From NCBI GenBank assembly GCA_963752505.1, contig CAVVYM010000001.1, positions 193,242 through 257,241 of the forward strand: a DNA stretch of 64,000 nucleotides, written 5' to 3'. This document shows, piece after piece, positions 35,724-43,556 of this stretch. The position numbers and the translations under genes are program-made. This stretch comes from JACJWR01 sp963752505 (GTDB lineage Bacteria; Actinomycetota; Actinomycetes; S36-B12; UBA10799). Every line of letters begins with the position of its first letter. The stretch's first letter is position 1. The notes beneath the pieces were generated by a model. The model searched no databases. It was given only the letters and a program-made list of their open reading frames with translations, and was not told where the DNA came from.

Positions 35724-35742
35724 CGGGCCAATACGGGCCAAT
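35724..35742. repeat. Direct repeat CGGGCCAAT x2 at 10-bp period in a divergent intergenic region
   Basis: CGGGCCAAT at 35724-35732 and 35734-35742, with a near copy TACGGGCAAT at about 35672-35681 over the permease start. Ten-bp spacing places the copies on one face of the helix, as expected for a protein-binding site shared by the ABC operon and the 35860 gene. No regulator is identified. Confidence 0.35.
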
Positions 35743-35859
35743 GGGGTCGAATCGGGCACGGCCCACTTCGACCAGCTCGCAGCCGATTTCCCCGAGCTTG
35801 GGAGGCCGGTCGCGCACCTGGTGCCGCGGAGCCGTTGGGCCCCCAGCACAATAGAAGCC

Positions 35860-36240
35860 ATGACATCGCAAACCCCAGACAGCGATCGCTACCACGCCCA
35901 CGGAAAGGGAGTGCAGGAGGAGCTCGCGCCGCTCGGACGCGACCTTCGCCGGGCGATTCCCGACGTCTACGCCGCTTTCGGCCAGCTGCACAGCGCCGCG
36001 TTGGCACCTGGCGAGCTCGACGCCAAGACCAAGGAACTCATCGCCCTGGCCATCTCGGTCTCATCGCAGTGCGACGGCTGCATCGCATCGCACGCCCGCG
36101 GTGCGGCCCGTCATGGGGCGACCGAAGCGGAAGTCAGCGAGGCCATCGGTGTGGTCATGCTCATGGCTGGCGGCCCCGCCACCGTGTATGGACCCCGCGC
36201 GCTCGCCTCGTTCCGCAGTTTCGCACCACCGGCCGAGTAG
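35860..36240 (+). CDS. Carboxymuconolactone decarboxylase/AhpD-like protein
   Basis: 126 residues. Helical fold with LDAKTKELIALAISVSSQCDGCIASHARGAARHGATEAEVSEAI, carrying the CxxC-xxxH motif (CDGCIASH) of AhpD/CMD-family disulfide reductases or alkylhydroperoxidase-like proteins. The ATG at 35860 is 7 nt after CACAAT, a weak -10. It stands alone, divergent from the ABC operon. It could be a peroxidase partner or a peroxiredoxin-like stress protein. Confidence 0.9.
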   Translation: MTSQTPDSDRYHAHGKGVQEELAPLGRDLRRAIPDVYAAFGQLHSAALAPGELDAKTKELIALAISVSSQCDGCIASHARGAARHGATEAEVSEAIGVVMLMAGGPATVYGPRALASFRSFAPPAE

Positions 36241-36265
36241 CAGCCCACTTCGCCAGACTCGGACG

Positions 36266-36988
36266 TCAGCGCTCGAGTTCGGCGGTGATCAGCCCGCGCA
36301 CGTGGTCGGACAGTTCGGGCGTGGTCATTGAGTCGACCGCCTCGCTGGGCACCGGCGGCAACACTGTGACGGATATCTCGTGGCGACCCTGCAGCACGAA
36401 TCCCCGCCGCGGCAGGGCGTCGTGCGTGCCTCGGATGACAATGGGCACCACCGGGATGTGACTCTGCCGTGCCAACTCGAAAGCGCCGGGTTTGAAATCG
36501 CGCAGTTGGCCATCGCGCGACCGTGTCCCCTCGGGGAACATCATGATCGACGAACCTTCCCCAATTCGCTCACGGCACTTCCGCATCATCTGGGCCACGC
36601 TCTCGCGATCACCCCGTTTGAGGGGCACGTAGCGGTTCATAGACATGTTCCAGCCGATGAGCGGGACCCGGAAGTTCTCAACCTTCGACACCCACTTGAA
36701 GTCTTTGAACAGTCGGAAGAGCACCAGGATGTCGAGCAGCGAGAGGTGATTGGCCACCAACATGTAGGTGTGCTTCGGCTCGATGTGCTCCCGGCCGGTG
36801 ATGGTGATGGGCCATCCAGGGTTGGTCCAGGTGTAGAGGGACGCCCAGAAACACGTGAACCGATGCAAGGCCACGAGTCGACGGTCGAACAACACCGTCA
36901 GCAGCCAGATCACCACCGCGACGGGAAAGAGAAGAACGGACGTGACCACGATGAACGCCCAAAACGCCACTGAGGCGACCCTTCTCAT
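36266..36988 (-). CDS. plsC: 1-acyl-sn-glycerol-3-phosphate acyltransferase (PlsC-like)
   Basis: 240 residues. Two N-terminal hydrophobic stretches anchor it to the membrane. Acyltransferase motifs are VANHLSLLDILVLF (NHxxxxD catalytic dyad), GWNMSMNRYVPLKRGDR and MMFPEGTRSRDGQLRDFKPGAFELA (acceptor site). It makes phosphatidic acid in phospholipid synthesis, or a related lipid. TACCCT 6 nt before ATG 36988 suggests leaderless initiation. It is convergent with the AhpD-like gene. Confidence 0.93.
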   Translation of the reverse strand: MRRVASVAFWAFIVVTSVLLFPVAVVIWLLTVLFDRRLVALHRFTCFWASLYTWTNPGWPITITGREHIEPKHTYMLVANHLSLLDILVLFRLFKDFKWVSKVENFRVPLIGWNMSMNRYVPLKRGDRESVAQMMRKCRERIGEGSSIMMFPEGTRSRDGQLRDFKPGAFELARQSHIPVVPIVIRGTHDALPRRGFVLQGRHEISVTVLPPVPSEAVDSMTTPELSDHVRGLITAELER

Positions 36989-36994
36989 CGGGCT

Positions 36995-37000
36995 AGGGTA
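36995..37000 (-). promoter_or_regulatory. -10 hexamer TACCCT, leaderless start of plsC
   Basis: Minus strand: TACCCT, AGCCCG, ATG at 36988. Confidence 0.5.
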
Positions 37001-37072
37001 GCGCCGTCGGTCGTGCCGCGAGGACGATTGGCGCTCCTGCCATGCGCCAAGATGAGTCTGTTGCCGGATGCC

Positions 37073-37921
37073 CTACTTGCGGCCGGTGATGCGGTTGGCC
37101 ACGCCCCCAACCTGGGTACGCAGCACATCGACCGTGGTGGTGGCGATCGCGCCGGTGCTGTCGCGGAGCAGACCGGCGACTTGGATCTCTTGGATCACGC
37201 CACTCATGAAGTCGTTGACGTCGACGCGCTCGATCACGGCATCAAGGTCGACCCGCTCGATCACGGCATCGAGATCGACCCGCCCGAGCACCGCCTCCAT
37301 GTCCACCCGGTCGAGCACCGCCTCCATGTCCACCCGGTCGAGCACCGCCTCCATGTCCACCCGGTCGAGCACCGCCTCCATGTCGATGCGGGCCAGCAGT
37401 TCGTCGAGTGTGCGCGGGCCGGCCGCGGCCAGGAAGGTTGCGGCCAGTTGTGCCCGTTCTGCCTGCTCAGCCCGGAATTCGGAATCTAGGTCGGCCAAAG
37501 CTCCCTGCACGCGTGTGAGGAACGGTGACGTGATGCGGACCGCCCCCAACCGCCCCAGGATCGAAGTGACGGCGGCTTCGGTCCCGGTGATGATGTCGAA
37601 GGCTCTGCTTTGCGCACGTAGCGCCATCACCGCAAGCGCGCCCGGGAGAACCCGGACCACATCCGCGGCGTTCAACTCCTGGGTCGCGCCGGTTGCACCG
37701 GTCTGCTCGGTTGCGGATTCACCTGGGCCGGGCACGCCATCTGCGGCCTCGACGTCGGCCACCTGCGACAGCGTGGACGTCGAATAGGACGTCACGACTT
37801 CGGCAACGCCCAGGGTCAACGCCGTCCAGCGCTCTACCTCGTCAAGGACCATGCCGCTGGCCCCCGGCCGATGCCGGTAGCGGAATCTCTCCGGCGCACC
37901 GGACTCGGGTTGCGCGCTCAT
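37073..37921 (-). CDS. Nonapeptide-repeat protein coupled to an SDR
   Basis: 282 residues. The N-terminal 150 are helical (DEVERWTALTLGVAEVV; DVVRVLPGALAVMALRAQSRAFDII). Residues 180-233 contain six in-register 9-residue repeats (DMEAVLDRV x3, DMEAVLGRV, DLDAVIERV x2), and a seventh degenerate copy follows. The C-terminus is QVAGLLRDSTGAIATTTVDVLRTQ. Similar D-[VM]-[ND]-A-[LV]-x-x-R-[VI] repeats occur in uncharacterised actinobacterial proteins. No signal peptide. The start overlaps the SDR stop by ATGA, so the two are translated together. It may be a membrane-associated scaffold. Function unknown. Confidence 0.85.
   Translation of the reverse strand: MSAQPESGAPERFRYRHRPGASGMVLDEVERWTALTLGVAEVVTSYSTSTLSQVADVEAADGVPGPGESATEQTGATGATQELNAADVVRVLPGALAVMALRAQSRAFDIITGTEAAVTSILGRLGAVRITSPFLTRVQGALADLDSEFRAEQAERAQLAATFLAAAGPRTLDELLARIDMEAVLDRVDMEAVLDRVDMEAVLDRVDMEAVLGRVDLDAVIERVDLDAVIERVDVNDFMSGVIQEIQVAGLLRDSTGAIATTTVDVLRTQVGGVANRITGRK
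37223..37384 (-). repeat. Six tandem 27-bp units inside the nonapeptide-repeat gene
   Basis: Three of the units (read on the minus strand) are almost identical at DNA level, each containing GACATGGAGGCGGTGCTCGA. Two others form a second sub-family (GACCTCGA/TGCCGTGATCGA). The near identity of the first group indicates recent expansion by slippage or unequal crossing-over. Confidence 0.9.
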
Positions 37922-38829
37922 GCGCCGACGTCCGTTCGAGCATCGTCGCCGGCCGCTGTCGCGCTGCCGGTCGCTACGAGGGCGCCGCTGCGGACGAGCA
38001 TGCGCCGGGATCGCACCGCCACATCGGCCGCCCTGTTCAACGCCAACCGCGGCGACAATCGAGCGAACCGCCAGATCCAGCGGGCGGCGCGCGGTGCGAC
38101 GACCAGTGCGGCTCGCGCATCAATGCCGCGCTCGATGTCGGCCGCCAACCGCTCCACGTCGTAGATGCCGCCGGGTGTGGCCTGGGCGTAGCGGCGGGCG
38201 TGGGCGGCCATGGAGGTTGCAGGCAAGTCAGCCGGGCCGATGCCGTCGAGTATCGGGGTCTCGGTGAAGCCGGGGCACACGCACGTCACCGAAACGCCGG
38301 TGCCGGCTGCCTCCGCGGCCAGTGACAGGCTCAGGCCAACGACCGCGTGTTTGGATGCGGAGTAGGCGGCCAGGAACGGCGACGGGATCAGACCCGCGAG
38401 GGAGGCCACGTTGACAATCTGACCTTCTCCCGCCGCCAACATCCGTGGGTAGGCGGCCACCACTCCATGCATGACACCGGAGATGTTGATGTCGAACACC
38501 CGTTGCCAATGCTCAACCGACATCTCCTCGGTTGCCCCGCCCAGTCCGATACCAGCGTTGTTCACCATCACGTCCACGCGGCCGTGACGTGCCCAGGTGC
38601 TCGACACCACCTCTTCGATCCGGGAGGCGTCGCGGACGTCGGCGACTTCGGCCAGCACCGAACCTCCCCGGCCGGCGGCGACCGGATCCAAGTCGGCAAC
38701 GACCTCCGCGAGGGACGCCTCGTCGATATCCACCAGCACCAGGTGGTCGCCGCGGCGGGCCAGCCGGACCGCCAGGGCACGCCCGATACCCGATGCCGCC
38801 CCCGTGAGAACCACTACTCGATCGCTCAC
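37918..38829 (-). CDS. Classical short-chain dehydrogenase/reductase
   Basis: 303 residues. Cofactor site VVVLTGAASGIGRALAVRL, DVRD and NNAGIGLGG motifs, then catalytic S-Y-K: VASLAGLIPSPFLAAYSASKHAVVGL. The acidic residue after strand 2 (LVLVDIDEAS) indicates NAD preference. A C-terminal extension of about 60 residues (ARWIWRFARLSPRLALNRAADVAV) is amphipathic and may bind membrane. AGGAGTCAACG precedes the GTG at 38829. It overlaps the repeat-protein start, so that protein is its likely functional partner. Confidence 0.92.
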   Translation of the reverse strand: MSDRVVVLTGAASGIGRALAVRLARRGDHLVLVDIDEASLAEVVADLDPVAAGRGGSVLAEVADVRDASRIEEVVSSTWARHGRVDVMVNNAGIGLGGATEEMSVEHWQRVFDINISGVMHGVVAAYPRMLAAGEGQIVNVASLAGLIPSPFLAAYSASKHAVVGLSLSLAAEAAGTGVSVTCVCPGFTETPILDGIGPADLPATSMAAHARRYAQATPGGIYDVERLAADIERGIDARAALVVAPRAARWIWRFARLSPRLALNRAADVAVRSRRMLVRSGALVATGSATAAGDDARTDVGA

Positions 38830-38874
38830 CGTTGACTCCTCACATCCACTGACACGTCCGCGAACCGCGCTCCG

Positions 38875-39477
38875 TTAGCGCGACAACTCAGCGACGCCGT
38901 CATCATTGTGCCCCGGCGACTCGGAGGCCAACGCAGCCAGCGCGTCGTCAGCGAGCCTGAACACCGTCCACTCGGCCATCGCCTCTGCCCGCACGGACCT
39001 GTAGAAGTCGATTGCTGGTTCGTTCCAGTCGAGCACCCACCACTCCAGTCGGCGATACCCGCGACGCGCACAGATGTCGGCGAGCTCCGCCAGCAGGGCC
39101 TTTCCCAGCCCGCGACCCCGGTAGTCCGGCGACACGTACAGGTCCTCCAGGTAGATGCCGTGGGTGCCCCGCCAGGTGGAGTAGTTGAGGAACCACAGGG
39201 CCATGCCGACTACCTCGCCATCGACGTCGATCACCAAGCCGAAGAGGGCTGGCGCGCCGTTCGGCGTGTCAGCGCCGGAGAATAACGCCTGCGCCAAGTC
39301 GGCGGCGCTGGCCTCGACGGCCGCTGGCTCGCGCTCATAGGCCGCCAGTTCGCAGATCAACTCATGCACGCGCGTCACATCGCGAGGCTCGATCGGGCGG
39401 ATCGTGGCCCCGGATCCGACAGTGGTGACGCCCGAGGCGTCCTTCGGCGAGCGCTGCTTCACCTGTTCACCTTCCAT
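38875..39477 (-). CDS. GNAT-family N-acetyltransferase
   Basis: About 200 residues. After a 25-residue tail: ATIRPIEPRDVTRVHELICELAAYE, then the acetyl-CoA pyrophosphate loop LYVSPDYRGRGLGKALLAELADIC and RRLEWWVLDWNEPAIDFYRSVRAEAM. This resembles the diamine acetyltransferase (SAT-like) subfamily, with the YLEDLYV and DWNEPA-FY motifs. Substrate unknown. ATG 39477 is supported by TAGGGT exactly 7 nt upstream. Confidence 0.9.
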   Translation of the reverse strand: MEGEQVKQRSPKDASGVTTVGSGATIRPIEPRDVTRVHELICELAAYEREPAAVEASAADLAQALFSGADTPNGAPALFGLVIDVDGEVVGMALWFLNYSTWRGTHGIYLEDLYVSPDYRGRGLGKALLAELADICARRGYRRLEWWVLDWNEPAIDFYRSVRAEAMAEWTVFRLADDALAALASESPGHNDDGVAELSR

Positions 39478-39484
39478 GTCCGAC

Positions 39485-39490
39485 ACCCTA
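39485..39490 (-). promoter_or_regulatory. -10 hexamer TAGGGT, leaderless start of the GNAT gene
   Basis: Minus strand: TAGGGT, GTCGGAC, ATG at 39477. Confidence 0.6.
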
Positions 39491-39508
39491 GAACCACCAC
39501 CTGACACC

Positions 39509-40186
39509 ATGGCTGCAGACGTCGTCAGCGGCCCGATGGGAGACTCGACCGTGCTGGTGTTCCTCCGTGGCTTCGCAACCCCACCAGCCGCCTACACAGC
39601 TCTGCTCGCGCCGCTGCGGGCAGTCGGGGTAGCGGTGGCAGTTCCCAACTTCTACGGTCTCAACGGCTACATCGGGCGCTACACAGCGGTCGACGAGGCC
39701 AGCGACACCCTCGCTCTGCTGCGGGAGATACACGAACCCGTAGTGCTGGCGGGACATTCACGCGGGGGCCAAGTGGCCTGGCGGACGGCCCAACTGCTCG
39801 CAGCAGCTGGTACCGGAGCGGACGTGGACCTGCGGGCGTTGGTGCTGATCGACCCCGTCGACGGCGCCGGGCCGCGCGCCCGCGGCCGGTTGGCCACCGC
39901 AACCCCTGCAAGCTTCACGACCCCCACCCTCATCGTGGGCGCTGGCATCGGCGGCACATGCGCGCCGGAGAGGGCCAACTACAGCACGTTTGCCAGCGCA
40001 ACGCCCACGGCGACACTGGTGGTCATCGACGACATGGGTCACGCCGACATCCTCAACGGAAGGCGGGCGGCCCTGGGGCGACGGCTCTGCGGCGGCTCCG
40101 AGAACCCCTCCGCGGTCCGGGAGGAAGTCTCATCCCTGCTTGCAGCAACGTACGCCGAGGGAATGGAACACCCCGACGCTGACTAG
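39509..40186 (+). CDS. Small alpha/beta hydrolase, chlorophyllase/dienelactone-hydrolase-like
   Basis: About 225 residues. STVLVFLRGFATPPAAYTALL (oxyanion strand), nucleophile elbow VVLAGHSRGGQVAW (GHSRG), ALVLIDPVDG, and a late His in VVIDDMGHADILNG. The Ser-Asp-His triad and the IDPVDG motif resemble chlorophyllase-type hydrolases. No signal peptide is visible from this start. ATG 39476 is an alternative that would overlap the divergent GNAT start inside one CATG. Substrate unknown. Confidence 0.82.
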   Translation: MAADVVSGPMGDSTVLVFLRGFATPPAAYTALLAPLRAVGVAVAVPNFYGLNGYIGRYTAVDEASDTLALLREIHEPVVLAGHSRGGQVAWRTAQLLAAAGTGADVDLRALVLIDPVDGAGPRARGRLATATPASFTTPTLIVGAGIGGTCAPERANYSTFASATPTATLVVIDDMGHADILNGRRAALGRRLCGGSENPSAVREEVSSLLAATYAEGMEHPDAD

Positions 40187-40719
40187 CAGTTGAGCACGAC
40201 GTCCTTGTACTGCTGGCAGCCCGATGTTGTGCAGGGGGTTTCGCACGTGATCGTTGGTGGCTCCACCGGCGTGACCGGAGGCATGGAACCGAACTGTGGC
40301 GAGTCACACGGCAGGTTCGAAATCACCCCGGAACCATCGTCGTAGGGGCACATCGCGACGAACTCCGGCGCACTGATGCCGTCTGTGGGCTGGGGGGCCA
40401 CCGATGGAGCCACAGTCGCGACGGCCGGCGGCGTGGACGCGACTTGCGGTTCGGGCACCTCACTCGCGGGGTCACTCGGGATGGCCGCAGGCTCCGGATT
40501 CGTGGTGGCGACTTGCGGTTGCGGGGCCACGCTGGCGGGCGTTTCGATCGCTGACGTGGGGGTACTGGCTGCCGAGGGTGACGTGGCCGGGCTCGGCGTC
40601 GAACTACACGCAGCCAGCAGCGCGACCCCGGCAAGCAGCCCACCGACGCGCAGCCAGCCAGATGCGCTGCGCCGACGCTGCGGCGAGGTGGGCGAATGTC
40701 GCTCGTTGCGGAACCTCAT
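40183..40719 (-). CDS. Secreted lipoprotein, Cys-rich C-terminus
   Basis: 178 residues. A basic N-terminus and hydrophobic stretch end in lipobox LLAACSS (Cys about 37), followed by a long Pro/Ala/Thr/Ser linker to about 120. The C-terminal domain contains six cysteines (CPYDDG, LPCDSP, TCETPCTTSGCQQYKDVVLNC) likely paired as disulfides outside the cell. ATG 40719 is set by TACGGT 6 nt upstream. It overlaps the end of the convergent hydrolase gene by 4 nt. No family recognised. Confidence 0.8.
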   Translation of the reverse strand: MRFRNERHSPTSPQRRRSASGWLRVGGLLAGVALLAACSSTPSPATSPSAASTPTSAIETPASVAPQPQVATTNPEPAAIPSDPASEVPEPQVASTPPAVATVAPSVAPQPTDGISAPEFVAMCPYDDGSGVISNLPCDSPQFGSMPPVTPVEPPTITCETPCTTSGCQQYKDVVLNC

Positions 40720-40725
40720 GACGCA

Positions 40726-40731
40726 ACCGTA
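40726..40731 (-). promoter_or_regulatory. -10 hexamer TACGGT, leaderless start of the lipoprotein gene
   Basis: Minus strand: TACGGT, TGCGTC, ATG at 40719. Confidence 0.55.
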
Positions 40732-40811
40732 CCCCGGCACCCGAACGCCTCAGGCATGGTTTGCCCGATCCCACCCGTGTCGGCTCACGCTCTAGGCGCA
40801 AAGATGGCGGC

Positions 40812-42224
40812 GTGGTGGCGTATCTGTTGACGGCTGCTGAGGCTCGACGACGGGCTGAGGCTGCCGCGACTCGATTGGTTTCCGAACGCGGCCTCGTGCC
40901 AGGAGACCGGGTTGCCATCGTGGCCCCCGAATCTGGCTTGGACGCTGCATCGGCGGCCGCCGGGCAGGCCGCGGTGGCGGCCTTGGCCTTCGGTGCCCTA
41001 CGGGCCGGGATCGTTCCCGTCATGGTCAATCCACTGCTCGTGACGGCTGAACAGCAGCAGTACCTCGACGACGTCGCGTGCCACCTGGTCGTGCCGAATG
41101 CGGCCTCGGCCATCCATCTCACTGCCCCCTCGGGCCTCGCCGGACAGCCTGCACCGGACTTGTGCGAGGTACCGCTCGGTCGCCCCATGCACTTCACCTC
41201 CGGCACCACCGGGCGATCCAAGGGCGTGTGGGCCGGGGTGCTCAGCGAGGCTGCGGCGAACGCTTACTGGGCCGATGAGCACCGGCAGTGGTCCTTGGAC
41301 TCGGGCGACGTCGTACTCAACCACGGCCCCTTGGCCCACTCAGCACCGTTGCGGTTCAGTTTCCTCGCCTTCCTCCACGGCGCAGACATGGTCTTCACCG
41401 GAGCCTTCGACCCCGCCCGGGTGTCACGCGCCATGGTCGATCATTCGCCCACGGTGGCCATGGCGGTTCCCACGCACGTACAGCGGCTGCTCGACCAGAC
41501 TGACGAGCCCCCGCCGAGCAGTTACCGCATGTTCGTTCACGCAGGATCGGCGTGCCCGCCCGACCTCAAGCGCAGGATTCACCAATGGGTCGGCGTGGAC
41601 GCGGTGTGGGAGTTCCTGGGTTCCACGGAAGGGCAGTTCAGCGCCTGCCGCGGAAGCGAGTGGGAGGAAAGGCCGGGAACCCTCGGCCGGGCTCGAGCCG
41701 GGCGAACGTTGCACATCGACGACGGTTCCTACTCGGGCCAACCAGGGGTCATCTGGTGCGAAGCGGGCGAAGTCGCACATTTCGAGTACTACGGCGATCC
41801 CGCCAAGACCGCCCAAGCCTGGGCGGAGCTGCCGACCGGCGGCCGTGCCTTTACTGTCGGCGACCTCGGACGACTGGATGACGATGGCTACCTCTTCCTG
41901 CACGGACGGCGCACCGACTTGATCGTCACCGGCGGTGTGAATGTCTACCCGGCCGAGGTGGAATCAGAGCTACGGACCTGCCCGGCGGTGCGCGATGTCG
42001 CCGTCTTCGGCCTACCCGATGGCAGATGGGGCGACCACGTGTGTGCTGCGGTGGTGTTGCAGCCGGACTCAACTACCGCCGACGTCGAGGCCTGGGGCCG
42101 GGATCACCTGGCCGGCTATCGGCGGCCCAAAGCCATCACGGCGGTCGACGAACTGCCCTTGACGAGCAACGGCAAGGTGCTTCGTGACGGCCTAGCCGAC
42201 TGGGTGGCGGAGCGATCCATGTAG
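40812..42224 (+). CDS. AMP-forming acyl-CoA synthetase (ANL superfamily)
   Basis: About 470 residues. P-loop MHFTSGTTGRSKGVW, A5-type motif VWEFLGSTEG, A7 FTVGDLGRLDDDGYLFLHGRRTDLIVTGGVNVYPAEVE, and the C-terminal catalytic Lys in LPLTSNGKVLRDGL. It activates a carboxylate as acyl-AMP and then acyl-CoA. The N-terminus is shorter than usual, and the start (GTG 40812 or 40815) is uncertain. It may feed the acyl-CoA genes at 44.5-47 kb but is separated from them by pfk and a GGDEF gene. Substrate unknown. Confidence 0.9.
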   Translation: MVAYLLTAAEARRRAEAAATRLVSERGLVPGDRVAIVAPESGLDAASAAAGQAAVAALAFGALRAGIVPVMVNPLLVTAEQQQYLDDVACHLVVPNAASAIHLTAPSGLAGQPAPDLCEVPLGRPMHFTSGTTGRSKGVWAGVLSEAAANAYWADEHRQWSLDSGDVVLNHGPLAHSAPLRFSFLAFLHGADMVFTGAFDPARVSRAMVDHSPTVAMAVPTHVQRLLDQTDEPPPSSYRMFVHAGSACPPDLKRRIHQWVGVDAVWEFLGSTEGQFSACRGSEWEERPGTLGRARAGRTLHIDDGSYSGQPGVIWCEAGEVAHFEYYGDPAKTAQAWAELPTGGRAFTVGDLGRLDDDGYLFLHGRRTDLIVTGGVNVYPAEVESELRTCPAVRDVAVFGLPDGRWGDHVCAAVVLQPDSTTADVEAWGRDHLAGYRRPKAITAVDELPLTSNGKVLRDGLADWVAERSM

Positions 42225-42291
42225 GTCACAATCGTCCTGCCAGGTTGGGGAAATAATCGGTTGCACACGTGCCTCGCACCCCATCGCCCAC

Positions 42292-42297
42292 TAGCCT
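42292..42297 (+). promoter_or_regulatory. -10 hexamer TAGCCT, leaderless start of pfk
   Basis: TAGCCT, ACTCAGC, ATG at 42305. Confidence 0.55.
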
Positions 42298-42304
42298 ACT
42301 CAGC

Positions 42305-43531
42305 ATGACAGTACGCAAAGTTGCCATGCTCACCGCCGGGGGCCTCGCCCCGTGCCTCTCCTCCGCCGTTGGCGGTCTCATCGAGCGCTACACCGAGATC
42401 GACCCCGATGTTGAATTGATCGCCTACGTCGACGGCTACCAGGGACTTCTGCTGGGGAATCGATCAGCGATCACACCCGAGATGCGGGAGAACGCCGCGC
42501 TGCTGCACAAATTCGGCGGCAGCCCCATCGGCAACTCCCGGGTCAAGCTGACCAACGTCGCGGACTGCGTGAAGCGCGGACTGGTCAGGAGGGCCAGAAC
42601 CCGCTGGAGGTGGCCGCAAACCAACTGGTCGCCGACGGCGTCGACGTGCTGCACACCATCGGCGGTGACGACACCAACACCACCGCCGCAGACCTGGCCG
42701 CCTTCCTGCACGAGAACGACTACGAACTCACCGTCGTCGGACTGCCCAAGACGATCGACAACGACGTCTACCCGATCCGTCAGAGCCTCGGAGCTTGGAC
42801 CGCCGCTGAGCAGGGCGCGATCTACGCCCGCAACATCATCGCCGAGCACGGCGCCAACCCGCGGTCGCTGATCATCCACGAAGTGATGGGGCGCAACTGC
42901 GGCTGGCTCACGGCCGCGACCGCCGCGGAATACCGCGCCTGGCTGGCCGGGCAGTCGTGGAACCCGGGCATCGGGCTGGACGCGACGGCGCTGGGACGTG
43001 CACGCGGTGTTCGTGCCGGAAATGACGTTCGACCTCAAGGCTGAGGCGGCCCGGCTCAAAGGCATCATGGACGAACTCGGCTGCGTCAACATCTTCCTGT
43101 CCGAGGGGGCTGGCGTCACCGAAATCGTCGCCGAGATGGAGGCCGCTGGGGAGGAGATTCCCCGCGACGCCTTCGGTCACGTGCGACTGGACAAGGTGAA
43201 CCCGGGCCAGTGGTTCGGCAACCAGTTCGCCGACATGGTGGGCGCTGAGAAGACCCAGGTCTGGAAGAGCGGCTACTTCGCCCGGTCGGCCGCGGCCAAC
43301 ACCGACGATCTGCGCCTCATCAAGTGTTGCACGGACCTTGCCGTGGAGTGCGCGCTGCGCCGCGAGGGCGGTGTCATCGGCCACGATGAGGATCACGGCG
43401 ACCGACTGCGGGCCATCGAGTTCGACCGGATCGCCGGTGGCAAGCCCTTCGACATCGACCTACCTTGGTTCGGCGAGATGCTCGCCGGCATCGGCCAGGC
43501 CAAGGGCGCGAAAGCCCACGTCGAGCATTGA
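42305..43531 (+). CDS. pfp: Pyrophosphate-type 6-phosphofructokinase, two compensating frameshifts
   Basis: About 408 residues after correction. The order is MTVRKVAMLTAGGLAPCLSS, then TIGGDDTNTTAADLA (the GGDD motif of PPi-dependent enzymes; ATP enzymes have GGDG), LPKTIDNDV and EVMGRNCGWL. It phosphorylates fructose 6-phosphate reversibly in glycolysis using PPi. Read literally the frame breaks twice. One base is missing at 42586/42587 (expected VQEGQNPLEV) and one G is extra at about 42987 (expected DATRWDVHAVF). Both intermediate segments keep normal protein sequence, so net frame is restored. A sequencing or assembly error in a core enzyme is the likeliest cause. Confidence 0.88.
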
Positions 43532-43556
43532 GCTGAGCTAGGGCGGGGTCCGCTGA

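Noticed and set aside
33475..35991. 838-codon minus ORF
   Set aside because: Its first 470 codons are out of frame with the first ABC permease; the real second permease starts at 34578.
37223..37384. Possible CRISPR-like array
   Set aside because: Repeats are contiguous 27-bp units in frame within a gene, without spacers. No cas genes are in the window.
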